Assembly: GCA_009837885.1 (NCBI GenBank) | Contig: VXSP01000036.1 | Span: 62,001 to 126,000 of the forward strand | DNA length: 64,000 bases | Reading direction: 5' to 3' | Origin: Holophagales bacterium | GTDB lineage: Bacteria; Acidobacteriota; Thermoanaerobaculia; Multivoradales; Multivoraceae | Shown here: piece by piece, positions 48,552-56,498 of the stretch | Numbering within the stretch: position 1 is the first letter of the stretch | How the letters are laid out: the number at the start of each line of letters is the position of its first letter | Translations under genes and position numbers: made by a program | Notes under the pieces: model-generated | Databases searched by the model: none | The model's input: only the letters and a program-made list of their open reading frames with translations | What the model was told of the DNA's origin: nothing

Positions 48552-49940
48552 CTACTCCGCGCCGTCGAGGCGGCGCACCTTGATGCTGCGGAAGGCCACC
48601 TCGTCACCGTGGTCCTGCAACAGGATTCTTCCCTCCGGCCACTTCCCGAACCCGTCGCGGTCGGCGAACTTGCTCAGTGCGATCGCCTCGTCGAGTTCGG
48701 CTGAGTTCCGGTCGAACGCCAGCACCAGCTGGTGGTTCAGCCAATGCTCCACCGTGCCGTTGGCGCGGACGACGATCCGCGCGTGGTTGTAGCGGCCCGG
48801 TCCATGGACGAAACGCCCTTGCTTCACCGCCGGTAGCAGGTCGTAGAGCGAAGCCAGCGTCCGGTTGCCGTCGCGTCCAGCCTCCGCATCGGCATGACGC
48901 GCGTCGTCGAGGATCTGGTACTCGAACGCGACCACCGTGCCGGGAGCCGAGCCGTAGCCCTCGGTGACCAGGTACTTGATGCCGCTGTTCGCCGCCTCCG
49001 TCATCCGGAACTCCAACTGGAGCTCGAACGCGGAGAACGTCTCCCGGGTCACGATCCCGCCACCGCGCGGTCCGCCGGGTTCCGAAGCGAGCACCGTCAG
49101 CTCTCCGTCGCGCACTTCCCAGCCGGTATTGGGAAAGTGCTCGCGGTGGGCGCCGCGCCAGGCCTCCGTGCTCTCGCCGTCGAAGAGCAGCTCCCAGCCC
49201 AGGGCCACTTCCGTCTCCGAGAGCTGGTTGGGGCGCGTGTCGACGACGAAGGGAAACGCCCGACCGCTCGGCGTCAGGTCCTCGGTTCGCAACAGCACGT
49301 TCCGGTAGCGGACCTGCAGTCCGCCCTGCTCCGGCCCGACCGAGTGGACCTGCAGGGCGATGAAGCCGCGCGGCGTCATCTCGTCGATGAGAAAGGTCGC
49401 CGGCACATTGTTCAGCCAGGTCCGGATCTCGGAGCCGATCGCTTCGATGTAGACGTGGTTCCAGTCTCCCTGGCGAAAGGCCTGGCTCGCCGCCGGGTTC
49501 AGGGTCAGCGGAAACAGCCAGCCGCGCCGGGCTTCGTCGTAGATGCCCCCGCTCCAGGCGCGTTCGCTGGGATCGATCTCCACCTGGTAACCGTGCACGA
49601 CGCCGTTCCAGTAGTCCGGGTCGCTGTGGCTGCGGATCTGGATGCCCGCGTTCAGTCCGTCATCGACCTTGAACTCCAGTTGCAGCGCGAAGTCCCCGTA
49701 CTCCTCCGTCGTCGCGAGAAAGGAGTTCGGCGTCTCGATCACCGCGGTGCCGACGACCGTGTCGCCATCGAGCACGTACTTCGCCGCCCCGCCGAGCTGC
49801 CGCCATCCCTGCTCGAGTCCGCCGGCGGTCAGGTCGACCCAACCGGAGTCGGGATCCGGTTGCGCGAGCCCGGCTGTGGCCGCACCAAGAAGGACCAGCA
49901 GACCAACCGGCGGAAGCGTCAAGGCTGGGGCAAGGTGCAT
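48552..49940 (-). CDS. Secreted protein with two tandem DUF1080 domains
   Basis: A 462-aa exported protein. The signal peptide (about residues 1-26) ends near GAATAGLAQPD. Two DUF1080 (PF06439, 3-keto-disaccharide-hydrolase-like) jelly-roll domains follow. The first (about 34-215) starts WVDLTAGGLEQGWRQ with LQLEFKVDDGLNAGIQIRSH. The second (about 245-460) has WELLFDGESTEAWRG with LQLEFRMTEAANSGIKYLV. The paired motif E-F-(K/R)-x3-x-(L/A)-N-(A/S)-G-I is the domain signature. Members cleave 3-keto-glycosides or bind sugars, so this fits carbohydrate breakdown in the periplasm. TAAGCT (49950-49955) lies 9 bases before the ATG. It diverges from the dehydrogenase gene. Confidence 0.88.
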   Translation of the reverse strand: MHLAPALTLPPVGLLVLLGAATAGLAQPDPDSGWVDLTAGGLEQGWRQLGGAAKYVLDGDTVVGTAVIETPNSFLATTEEYGDFALQLEFKVDDGLNAGIQIRSHSDPDYWNGVVHGYQVEIDPSERAWSGGIYDEARRGWLFPLTLNPAASQAFRQGDWNHVYIEAIGSEIRTWLNNVPATFLIDEMTPRGFIALQVHSVGPEQGGLQVRYRNVLLRTEDLTPSGRAFPFVVDTRPNQLSETEVALGWELLFDGESTEAWRGAHREHFPNTGWEVRDGELTVLASEPGGPRGGGIVTRETFSAFELQLEFRMTEAANSGIKYLVTEGYGSAPGTVVAFEYQILDDARHADAEAGRDGNRTLASLYDLLPAVKQGRFVHGPGRYNHARIVVRANGTVEHWLNHQLVLAFDRNSAELDEAIALSKFADRDGFGKWPEGRILLQDHGDEVAFRSIKVRRLDGAE

Positions 49941-50007
49941 CGAAACGCCAGCTTACCCGCATAGGATCGCCGCTCCGCGAACACTGGAGATCAAGGAGCC
50001 AGCCACA

Positions 50008-51093
50008 GTGGAATCGATCGACATCCACCCGCAGGCCTTGCGAGACGCAGCAACAACGATCCTGGAAGCGGGTGGCAGCAAAGCCGACGAGGCGCGCATC
50101 GTCGCCGACCACCTCGTACTGGCGAACCTCTCGGGCCACGACAGCCACGGCGTCGGCATGCTTCCCGCCTACGAGCGGAGCCTGAGCAACGGAACCCTGA
50201 ACCCGAACCAGGACGTCGAACTGGTCCGCGACGACGGTGCGATCATGATGTTCGACGGCGGCATGGGCTACGGCCAGGTGGTCGGCCGCCAGGCCACGGC
50301 CGCGGCGACCGAGCGCTGCCGGAGCACCGGCGTGGTCCTGGCGCCGGTCCGCTACTGCCACCACCTGGGCCGGATCGGCACGTACGGCGAGCAGGTGGCG
50401 GACGCCGGTCTCGCTTCGCTCCACTTCGTCAACGTGGTCGGCCACCAGGCCCTGGTCGCCCCCTACCGGGGCACCGACGCCCGCTACTCGACGAATCCGA
50501 TCTGCCTGTCGCTGCCCGGCAGCGACGCGCAGCCTCCCGTGCTCCTCGACATGGCGACCAGCCGGATCGCCCACGGCAAGGCCAGGGTCGCCCACAACAT
50601 GGGCGAGGAGGCGCCCGAGGGCTCCCTGATCGACCACCGCGGCCGCAAGACACGCGACCCGGGCGTGCTCTTCCGGCAGCCCGCCGGGGCGTTGACCTCC
50701 TTCGGCGACCACAAGGGCTACGGCCTCGCCGTCTTCTGCGAACTCCTCGGCGGCATGATGAGCGGCGGCCGCACGGCCCAGCCCGAGCACGAGATGGAGG
50801 GCACGATCTGCAACAACATGTTCATGATCGTGTTCGATCCGGACCGGTTGATCCCGCGTTCGGCGATGGAGCACGAGCTCGCCGCCCTGGTCGCCCACGT
50901 CAAGGCGTCGCCGGCCGCCGAGCCGGACGAGCCGGTGCTCGTTCCTGGCGACCCCGAGCGGACCTGCCGGATGGAACGCGCCGAAGCGATCCCGGTCGAC
51001 GCCGAGTCCTGGCGTCAGATCGTCACCGCCGGCGAGCGGCTGGGTGTGGAGGCCGGGCGGCTGGAAGCGGTCGCTAGCGCTCCGCCTCGCTGA
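50008..51093 (+). CDS. Ldh/malate dehydrogenase family (YlbC/ComC-type) oxidoreductase
   Basis: A 361-aa NAD(P)-dependent 2-hydroxyacid dehydrogenase of the malate/L-sulfolactate/L-lactate type, distinct from Rossmann-fold LDH. Signatures are LANLSGHDSHGVGMLPAYER near residue 45, YGEQVADAGLASLHFVNVVG, STNPICLSLPG, MATSRIAHGKARVA and SFGDHKGYGLAVFCELLGGM. The start is GTG 50008 with AAGGAG 9 bases upstream. TAGGAT at 49972-49977 would give a leader of about 24 bases. The substrate is undetermined. Its last 20 bases overlap the end of the convergent esterase gene. Confidence 0.92.
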   Translation: MESIDIHPQALRDAATTILEAGGSKADEARIVADHLVLANLSGHDSHGVGMLPAYERSLSNGTLNPNQDVELVRDDGAIMMFDGGMGYGQVVGRQATAAATERCRSTGVVLAPVRYCHHLGRIGTYGEQVADAGLASLHFVNVVGHQALVAPYRGTDARYSTNPICLSLPGSDAQPPVLLDMATSRIAHGKARVAHNMGEEAPEGSLIDHRGRKTRDPGVLFRQPAGALTSFGDHKGYGLAVFCELLGGMMSGGRTAQPEHEMEGTICNNMFMIVFDPDRLIPRSAMEHELAALVAHVKASPAAEPDEPVLVPGDPERTCRMERAEAIPVDAESWRQIVTAGERLGVEAGRLEAVASAPPR

Positions 51094-52117
51094 AGAAGCG
51101 CCAAAGCAACTCACCGCCAAAGTTGCCGGCGTCGTCGCGCGGCCAGACGTGGGCGCCATTCCAGGAGCAACTCCAGACGGCGCGGCCGCCGGCGCAGCCG
51201 AGGTGCTCGACGCAGCTCAGCTCGCGGCGGCCATCCCAGGGCGCCTCCACGGCAGTCGGCTCGGCGGAGCAGGACTGCGATTCGGCCCACTTCGCCGCCA
51301 CGCCGTGCTGCGAGGTGTAGACGTACCCGTCGCTGGCGAATGAACCGTCGATCGGCACCGTACGGTCCGCCGTGCCGCCGATCAGCAGCATCGACGGGCC
51401 GGGCCCTTCGGCCGCGCAGTTGAAGCCGCGCGCCAGGTAGCCATGCATCGGTGCGACCGCGGCGAGACGGCCACCGAGGGCGCAGCCGAGCCGGTGAACG
51501 AACATGCCGCCGTTGCTGTAGCCGGAGGCGAAGACCCGGTCCGTGTCGATGCAGAACTCCGCCGAGAGATGGTCGATCAGGGCGGCGATGTAGCCGACGT
51601 CGTCATGGCATGAGCACCAGTTGCACGGCCCGCAGGTTCCGCACTCCGGCGGGCAGGGGTACGGATTCGCGTCTTCCCGGCAGGCTGGCGCCTCCGGATT
51701 CAGCGGCGCGCTGCAGGCGAGATCGTTCCAGGACGTGATCGTGGCGTTCCGGCTTCCCGTCCTGCCGCTGAGCGACGCCTCGAACGACGTGCCCTGCGGG
51801 AACACGAGCACGAAGCCCTCGCGATCGGAGAGTTCCGACAGGCCCGTCCAGCCGTCGCTGTGCCGGGCGCTGCCCGTGTAGCCATGCACGTGCAGCCAGA
51901 GCGGCGCCGGGGAGGCACCGTCGTAGCGGGCGGGCAGGTGGATGCGGTAGCCGCGGACCAGGCCGTCGTGGGCGAGTTCCAGGTCGACGCTGGCGCCGCG
52001 TGCGGCCGATGCGATGCCGGCGGAGGAGGAGCAGCCCGGGCTGTCGGCGGCGCCCAAGGGTACGGTGACGGCAAGGAACGCGACGAAAGTCGCGATGGTT
52101 GACCGTCGCGGGCACAT
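51074..52117 (-). CDS. Secreted PHB-depolymerase/feruloyl-esterase-like alpha/beta hydrolase
   Basis: A secreted esterase of about 347 aa. The signal peptide has STIATFVAFLAVTVPLGAA and a cleavage near ADSPG. LWLHVHGYTGSARHSDGW supplies the oxyanion region, VFASGYSNGGMFVHRLGCAL the nucleophile Ser (G-x-S-x-G), LLIGGTADRTVPIDGS the Asp and NGAHVWP the His. This matches the LpqC/PHB depolymerase family. An unusual insertion around residues 135-175 contains about nine cysteines (ACREDANPYPCPPECGTCGP onward), probably disulphide-bonded. I favour ATG 52117 because TACGAT (52125-52130) is 7 bases before it; ATG 52126 would overlap that box. It converges with the dehydrogenase gene. Confidence 0.86.
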   Translation of the reverse strand: MCPRRSTIATFVAFLAVTVPLGAADSPGCSSSAGIASAARGASVDLELAHDGLVRGYRIHLPARYDGASPAPLWLHVHGYTGSARHSDGWTGLSELSDREGFVLVFPQGTSFEASLSGRTGSRNATITSWNDLACSAPLNPEAPACREDANPYPCPPECGTCGPCNWCSCHDDVGYIAALIDHLSAEFCIDTDRVFASGYSNGGMFVHRLGCALGGRLAAVAPMHGYLARGFNCAAEGPGPSMLLIGGTADRTVPIDGSFASDGYVYTSQHGVAAKWAESQSCSAEPTAVEAPWDGRRELSCVEHLGCAGGRAVWSCSWNGAHVWPRDDAGNFGGELLWRFFSEAER

Positions 52118-52139
52118 TGCCGGCATCGTAGCGCGGCGC

Positions 52140-52976
52140 CTAGCCTGGCAGCACCTGGAAGTAGCCGTCCCGCCCTACCAACCGCACGCCGACCTCGAAC
52201 AGCTCGGACAGTGTGGCGCTCGTCAGGACTTCGTCCTTCGGTCCGTCCGCGAACACACGGCCGGACTTGAGCAGCACGACCCGTTCGACCTCCGGCGGGA
52301 TCTGGTCGACGTGATGGGTGACGACAATCAGGGTCGTGCCGGCCGCCGCCAGGGCCCGCAGCCGTTCCATCAGCCCGAACGCGGCCTTCAGGTCGAGGCC
52401 GGTCGCCGGCTCGTCGAGCAGCAGGGTGTGCGGCTCGTGGACCAGCGCCCGCGCCAGCAGCACGCGACGCTGCTCACCGGAGGACAGCGTGTCGAAGCGC
52501 CGTCCCAGGAGGTCGCCGGCGCCCTGGCTCCCTGCCGCCGCCTCGGCCCTTCCCCGCTGCGCTTCGGTCAACCCCTGGTGCCGGTAAACGCCGACGCTGG
52601 CGAAGAAGCCGGAACACACCACCTCCAGACCCGAGAGCCAGCCGTGGTGCGTCGCCTGCAGTTCGTGCGACACGACACCGAGCTGCCGGCGCACGTCAAA
52701 CACGTTCCAACGGGCCCGGCCCAGCAGCCGCATCCGGACGCCCGGCCGGCGAAGCGGGAAGAACTCGCCGTTCAGCATTCGCAGCAGGGTGGACTTGCCG
52801 GCGCCGTTGGGCCCCAGCACGGCCGTGTTCCGGCCTCGCGGAATCGTGAGCGTTACGCCGTCCAGCGCTGGTCGGCCGCCGCGCACGACCGTGACATCGG
52901 CGAGTTCAAGCAGCGGCTCGTCCATCGCCGTCGCCATGTCGGCAGCCTCCGCCCCGAGGGAGGGAGAACTCGTCAC
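52140..52976 (-). CDS. ABC-type ATPase without a permease (ModF-like)
   Basis: A 278-aa soluble ABC ATPase. Walker A is VLGPNGAGKSTLLRMLNGEF, the signature LSSGEQRRVLLARAL, Walker B TLLLDEPATGLD, and the H-loop LIVVTHHVDQIPPEVERVV. The segment RRQLGVVSHELQATHHGW and the overall order resemble the ATPase of the ModF/YlmA group. No membrane or binding-protein gene is beside it. Its GTG start overlaps the stop of the crotonase gene by 4 bases (GTGA), so it is the last gene of the CoA-transferase operon. Function there is unclear; it may be a non-transport ABC protein or pair with an unlinked permease. Confidence 0.88.
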   Translation of the reverse strand: MTSSPSLGAEAADMATAMDEPLLELADVTVVRGGRPALDGVTLTIPRGRNTAVLGPNGAGKSTLLRMLNGEFFPLRRPGVRMRLLGRARWNVFDVRRQLGVVSHELQATHHGWLSGLEVVCSGFFASVGVYRHQGLTEAQRGRAEAAAGSQGAGDLLGRRFDTLSSGEQRRVLLARALVHEPHTLLLDEPATGLDLKAAFGLMERLRALAAAGTTLIVVTHHVDQIPPEVERVVLLKSGRVFADGPKDEVLTSATLSELFEVGVRLVGRDGYFQVLPG

Positions 52977-53776
52977 CGCCCCTGGAACCGCGGCGGCCGC
53001 TTCTCGAGGAAAGCCTTCCGGCCCTCGACGTAGTCGTCGGAGCGGAAGCAGGCCTCGACGAGCTGCTTCACCCGGTCCAGGTCGCGGCGTTCCGGGTCCT
53101 TCGTGGCCTGGCGGATCGCGAACTTCGCGGCACGGAGAGTCAGCGGGGCGTTGGCCGCCATCCTGCCGGCCAGATCGCGGACGGCGCCCTCCAGGTCGTC
53201 GACCGCAGTCACCCGGTCGATCAGCCCCATGTGCAGCGCCTCGGCGGCGTCGAAGCGCCGCGCCGTGAGCAGGATCTCGCTGGTGCGGGACGGCCCGACG
53301 AGATCGACCAGCACCTTGATCCCGGCGAAGCCGTAGCCCACGCCCAGGCGGCCGGCCGGGATCCCGAACAGAGAGTCCTTCGAGGCGATGCGCAGGTCGG
53401 CGTTGAGCGCCGTTGCCAGACCCCCGCCCAGGCAGTAACCGCGGATCATCGCGATCAGCGGCTTCTCCAGCGCGGCGAAGGCGCGGCCGGTCTCGCGGCC
53501 GGCACGGTCGTAGCGCTCGCGCGCCTCGACCGTGGTCCGCAGCTTCTCGAACTCGGAAATGTCGGCGCCGGAGACGAACGCCCGGTCACCGGCACCGCGC
53601 AGCACGACGACCCGCACCGCGTCGTCCTCCTGGAACCGGCGCAGGACCTCCGCCTGCGCGACCTGCATCTCGAACGAGAGCGCGTTTCGCCGCTCCGGGT
53701 TGTTGTAGGTGAGCCAGCCGACGCCGTCCTCGATCCTCGCCCTGATCTTCGTCGTCGGCAGTTCGATCGCGTTCAC
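52973..53776 (-). CDS. Enoyl-CoA hydratase/isomerase (crotonase) family protein
   Basis: A 267-aa crotonase-fold protein. It has the oxyanion-hole segments FVSGADISEFEKL and IRGYCLGGGLATALNADLRI, plus FGIPAGRLGVGYGFAG. In classical hydratase the two catalytic glutamates sit at GGGCELA and FxxPE; here these read GGGLATA and FGIPAGR, so neither Glu is present. It may instead act as an isomerase, a hydrolase or on another CoA thioester. GTG 53776 overlaps the CoA-transferase stop by 4 bases (GTGA), and its own stop overlaps the ABC gene in the same way, so all three are translationally coupled. Confidence 0.88.
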   Translation of the reverse strand: MNAIELPTTKIRARIEDGVGWLTYNNPERRNALSFEMQVAQAEVLRRFQEDDAVRVVVLRGAGDRAFVSGADISEFEKLRTTVEARERYDRAGRETGRAFAALEKPLIAMIRGYCLGGGLATALNADLRIASKDSLFGIPAGRLGVGYGFAGIKVLVDLVGPSRTSEILLTARRFDAAEALHMGLIDRVTAVDDLEGAVRDLAGRMAANAPLTLRAAKFAIRQATKDPERRDLDRVKQLVEACFRSDDYVEGRKAFLEKRPPRFQGR

Positions 53777-54951
53777 GTGACGACTCCCGCGGCCCGCAGA
53801 GCCTCGATCTCGGTGTCTTCCAGCCCCGCTTCGGCGAGGATCTCGTCGCTGTGCTCGCCCAGCCCGGGCGCCCGGCTCCGCAGTTCGAAGGGCGTTCGCC
53901 GGAGCTGGACCGGCTGGCCCACGAGCCGCACCGGGCCGAGGTCCGGGTGCTCAAGCGGCACGGCAATGCCGGAGTGCTGGACCTGGGGGTCGGCGAAGGT
54001 CTGGCCCAGGTCGTACACCGGACCGCACGGCAGGCCGGCGTCGTTCAGACGCGCGACGATCTCGTCCACCTTGAAGCGCCGGGTCAGGTCAGCGACCTCC
54101 TCCTCGAGCCGCGCCCGGTTGGCGACACGACCGGCGGTGTTCCTGTACTCCGTCCGCTCGAGCAGTTCCTGGCCACCGAGGGCCTGGCACATGCCGCGGA
54201 AGTGCTTGTTACTCGTGGCTGCGACGTTGACCCAGCCGTCGGCCGCCGGGAAGGTCCCCATCGGCGCGATCGTCGGGTGGTGGTTGCCCTGTTGGCCGGG
54301 GACTTCACCCTCGACCAGGTAGCGCGCGGCCTGAAAGTCGAGCATCCCGATCATCGCTTCGAGCAGCGAGGTCGTCACCCACTGCCCTTCGCCCGAACGC
54401 TCGCGCTCGCGAAGGGCCGCCAGGATGCCGAAGGCGAGGTAGAGGCCGGCCGCGAGGTCCGAGATCGCAGTGCCCACCCTCACCGGACCCTGACCGGGCA
54501 GCCCCGTCACCGACATCAAACCCCCCAGGCCCTGGGCGATCTGGTCGACGCCGCCCCGCTCCCGGTATGGACCCGTCTGGCCGAAGCCGGACACGCTGGC
54601 GTAGACGATCCGCGGGTTGACCGCCCTCACCGTCTCGTAGTCGAAGCCGAGCCGGTGCTTCACGTCGGCACGGTAGTTCTCGACCAGCACATCGGCGTCG
54701 CGGACGAGGCGCAGCAGCACCTCGCGGCCTTCGTCCTGCTTCAGGTCCAGCGTCAGGCAGCGCTTGTTGCGGTGGAGGTTCTGGTAGTCGTGGCCGAGCC
54801 GGCGGGAGATGCCGATGTCCTTGCCCGGCGCGGGCGGGCGTTCGATCCGCACCACGTCGGCGCCCCAGTCCGCGAGCTGTCGCACCGCCGTCGGCCCGGC
54901 GCGCGCGATCGTGAGGTCGAGGACCCGCAGGTCCGCCAGGGGGAGTGACAT
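53773..54951 (-). CDS. Class III (CaiB/BaiF) CoA-transferase
   Basis: A 392-aa family III CoA-transferase that moves CoA between carboxylic acids through an aspartyl-CoA intermediate. It begins PLADLRVLDLTIARAGPTAV. The catalytic Asp is in RERGGVDQIAQGLGGLMSVT, preceded by VYASVSGFGQTGPY; LVENYRADVKHRLGFDYETV and WVNVAATSNKHFRGMCQALG are further signatures. It starts 10 bases after the DUF4336 gene and leads a coupled set with the crotonase and ABC genes. The acid activated is unknown. Confidence 0.93.
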   Translation of the reverse strand: MSLPLADLRVLDLTIARAGPTAVRQLADWGADVVRIERPPAPGKDIGISRRLGHDYQNLHRNKRCLTLDLKQDEGREVLLRLVRDADVLVENYRADVKHRLGFDYETVRAVNPRIVYASVSGFGQTGPYRERGGVDQIAQGLGGLMSVTGLPGQGPVRVGTAISDLAAGLYLAFGILAALRERERSGEGQWVTTSLLEAMIGMLDFQAARYLVEGEVPGQQGNHHPTIAPMGTFPAADGWVNVAATSNKHFRGMCQALGGQELLERTEYRNTAGRVANRARLEEEVADLTRRFKVDEIVARLNDAGLPCGPVYDLGQTFADPQVQHSGIAVPLEHPDLGPVRLVGQPVQLRRTPFELRSRAPGLGEHSDEILAEAGLEDTEIEALRAAGVVT

Positions 54952-54960
54952 GAGCCGGAC

Positions 54961-55695
54961 TCAGACCTCGGGTACCGGGACATTGACCGACTGCGCATCG
55001 GGCGGTCGCTCCAGGTCCCGCAAGAGCCAGGAAAGCGCCTTCTCGACCTCCCGCTTCGCGCCCTGCTCGACGATCTCCCCGTGGCAGGGAACGAGGCGGT
55101 CGAACGGACAACAGAGCACTCGGAGGCAGCTCGCCGCCGCCGCGGGCCGGTCCCGCACCGCCAGCCGGAGGACCCGGCTCTGCGCCACCCGGCCGTAGCC
55201 CCCGGTGAGCCGCAAGTAGGTCGTGACGGCCGGCCCCAGCCGCCGCCTGAGGTTGAAGAGGAGATCCGCAACCAGCAGCGAACCGCTCGGACGATGGACG
55301 AAGACGACTTCCTTGAAGGTCGGCATGCCCTCGATGGGGATCGGCTGGATTTCGTCGCCCCAGGGCGCCGCGACCCCCAGCGTACCGGCAAACGTCACGT
55401 CCGGCCGCTTCCTTTCCAGCCCCGGCGCCGCGTGAACCTCCGCCCCCGGGAATCGTTCGACCGCCGCCGGCAAGTGAAGGTGATGGAACAGGTTCGGCGC
55501 GACGAAGTACTCCACGCGACCCAGTTCGCCGATCTCGGCTGCCAACGCCTCGTCCATCGGTCCCGTCGAGTGAATCCAAAGGCCTCCTGAGGCCAGCCGC
55601 ACGACGGTCATCCGGCACGGCACCACGAAGCCCAACCCGAACTTCTGGCGATGCTCGGCGCACCAGACGCCGGAGCAGATCTCCTGTAGGCCCAT
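54961..55695 (-). CDS. DUF4336 (MBL-like) family protein
   Basis: A 244-aa cytoplasmic protein of the DUF4336 family, related to the metallo-beta-lactamase fold but without the HxHxDH zinc motif. VEYFVAPNLFHHLHLPAAVE and VFVHRPSGSLLVADLLFNLR match the family, and a C-terminal helix carries CPFDRLVPCHGEIVEQGAK. ATG 55695 is preferred over GTG 55716 because TATACT (55703-55708), a near-consensus -10 box, lies 7 bases upstream, again implying a leaderless mRNA. It heads the CoA-transferase operon. Function is unknown. Confidence 0.82.
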   Translation of the reverse strand: MGLQEICSGVWCAEHRQKFGLGFVVPCRMTVVRLASGGLWIHSTGPMDEALAAEIGELGRVEYFVAPNLFHHLHLPAAVERFPGAEVHAAPGLERKRPDVTFAGTLGVAAPWGDEIQPIPIEGMPTFKEVVFVHRPSGSLLVADLLFNLRRRLGPAVTTYLRLTGGYGRVAQSRVLRLAVRDRPAAAASCLRVLCCPFDRLVPCHGEIVEQGAKREVEKALSWLLRDLERPPDAQSVNVPVPEV

Positions 55696-55798
55696 CCGGG
55701 CAAGTATAGGAGTCACGACCGTCGCCGCCCCCCGGCTCGCCGCCTTCGATTCCGCCGCGAGCGACGCCCTGCCGACGAGGCGGCGGAGACCGCCCCGC

Positions 55799-56359
55799 TC
55801 AGAGTACGCCGTAGCGGAACAGCGCCATCAGGAGTCCGATGACCGTCGTAAAGAAGAGCAGCAACACCCGGTTCTCTCGCCGCAGGGCAGCGAACTGGGC
55901 GTCCATCCGCCCAAGAAGCTCCTCGCGAAGGTCGTTCATCCGACCGAGGAACTCCTCGCGAAGGTCGTTCATCCGACCGAGGAGCTCCTCGCGAAGGTCG
56001 TTCATCCGACCCACCAGGTCTCCCTTCACTCCGTCGAACCGGCCGTCGACGCCACCCAACCGCGCGTCGATGCCACCCAACCGCGCGTCGATGCCATCCA
56101 ACCGCGCGTCGATGCCATCCAACCGCGCGTCGGTCGCGTCGAGTCGACCGCTCAGCCGGGCCTCGACCTGCCGCACTTCTCCCCGAAGATCCGCAAGGCC
56201 GACCTCGATCCTGGCGACCTGGTCTCCGACCCTGGCGAGCTGGTCCCTGGTCGCGAACCTGGACTCGCCGCGATCGATCTCGGCAATCACCGCCGCGGCC
56301 TGCCTCGGGTCGAGTCCGGCCTGCTCCAGCCGGGATGCGGCGGCGCTTCGTTCATGCAT
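55799..56359 (-). CDS. Coiled-coil, C-terminally anchored membrane protein (DUF1640/CCDC90-like)
   Basis: A 186-aa protein. The N-terminal 45 residues (RLEQAGLDPRQAAAVIAEID) resemble the head of DUF1640/CCDC90 proteins. A long coiled coil follows, with tandem seven-residue units (RLDGIDA, about five copies with G/D changes) and three 11-residue units (GRMNDLREE(L/F)L). The C-terminus is one membrane span, VLLLFFTTVIGLLMALFRYG. This is a tail-anchored layout with the coil in the cytoplasm. ATG 56359 fits the family start; the frame extends upstream into the hemB leader without support. TAGAAT occurs just before the ATG, at two bases, so the promoter is unclear. Confidence 0.8.
   Translation of the reverse strand: MHERSAAASRLEQAGLDPRQAAAVIAEIDRGESRFATRDQLARVGDQVARIEVGLADLRGEVRQVEARLSGRLDATDARLDGIDARLDGIDARLGGIDARLGGVDGRFDGVKGDLVGRMNDLREELLGRMNDLREEFLGRMNDLREELLGRMDAQFAALRRENRVLLLFFTTVIGLLMALFRYGVL
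55905..56125. repeat. In-frame coding minisatellites, 33-bp and 21-bp units
   Basis: Two tandem arrays lie inside the coiled-coil gene. About 55905-56010 holds three nearly identical 33-bp units (containing CTCGCGAAGGTCGTTCATCC), and about 56050-56125 holds four to five 21-bp units (containing CCAACCGCGCGTCGATGCCA, differing mainly at ccacc/ccatc). Both unit lengths are multiples of three, so changes in copy number would lengthen or shorten the coil without breaking the frame. Confidence 0.85.
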
Positions 56360-56498
56360 AGATTCTAGCTTGGTCAAGGCAGGCGTCCTCCATTGGTCGA
56401 TTCCGGGCGCTGGTTGCGCCCTTGCTGACTCGGACGGATTCCAGCGCTCGAACCCGGAGAGGCCGGGGCGCGGACAGGCCGGCGTAGAATCCACCGCC

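Noticed and set aside
55450..55475. Another lhr-like fragment (string tcgaccgccgccggca) in the DUF4336 gene
   Set aside because: It is simply the reverse complement of codons for LPAAVER inside a conserved gene and lacks the other Lhr segments seen at 20179.
55905..56125. Possible CRISPR array
   Set aside because: Repeat units are directly adjacent with no unique spacers, and they encode a regular coiled coil in frame.
55839..56498. N-terminal extension of hemB
   Set aside because: The extension is antisense to the coiled-coil gene and its apparent repeats are that gene's minisatellites read backwards. HemB homologues begin near 56499.
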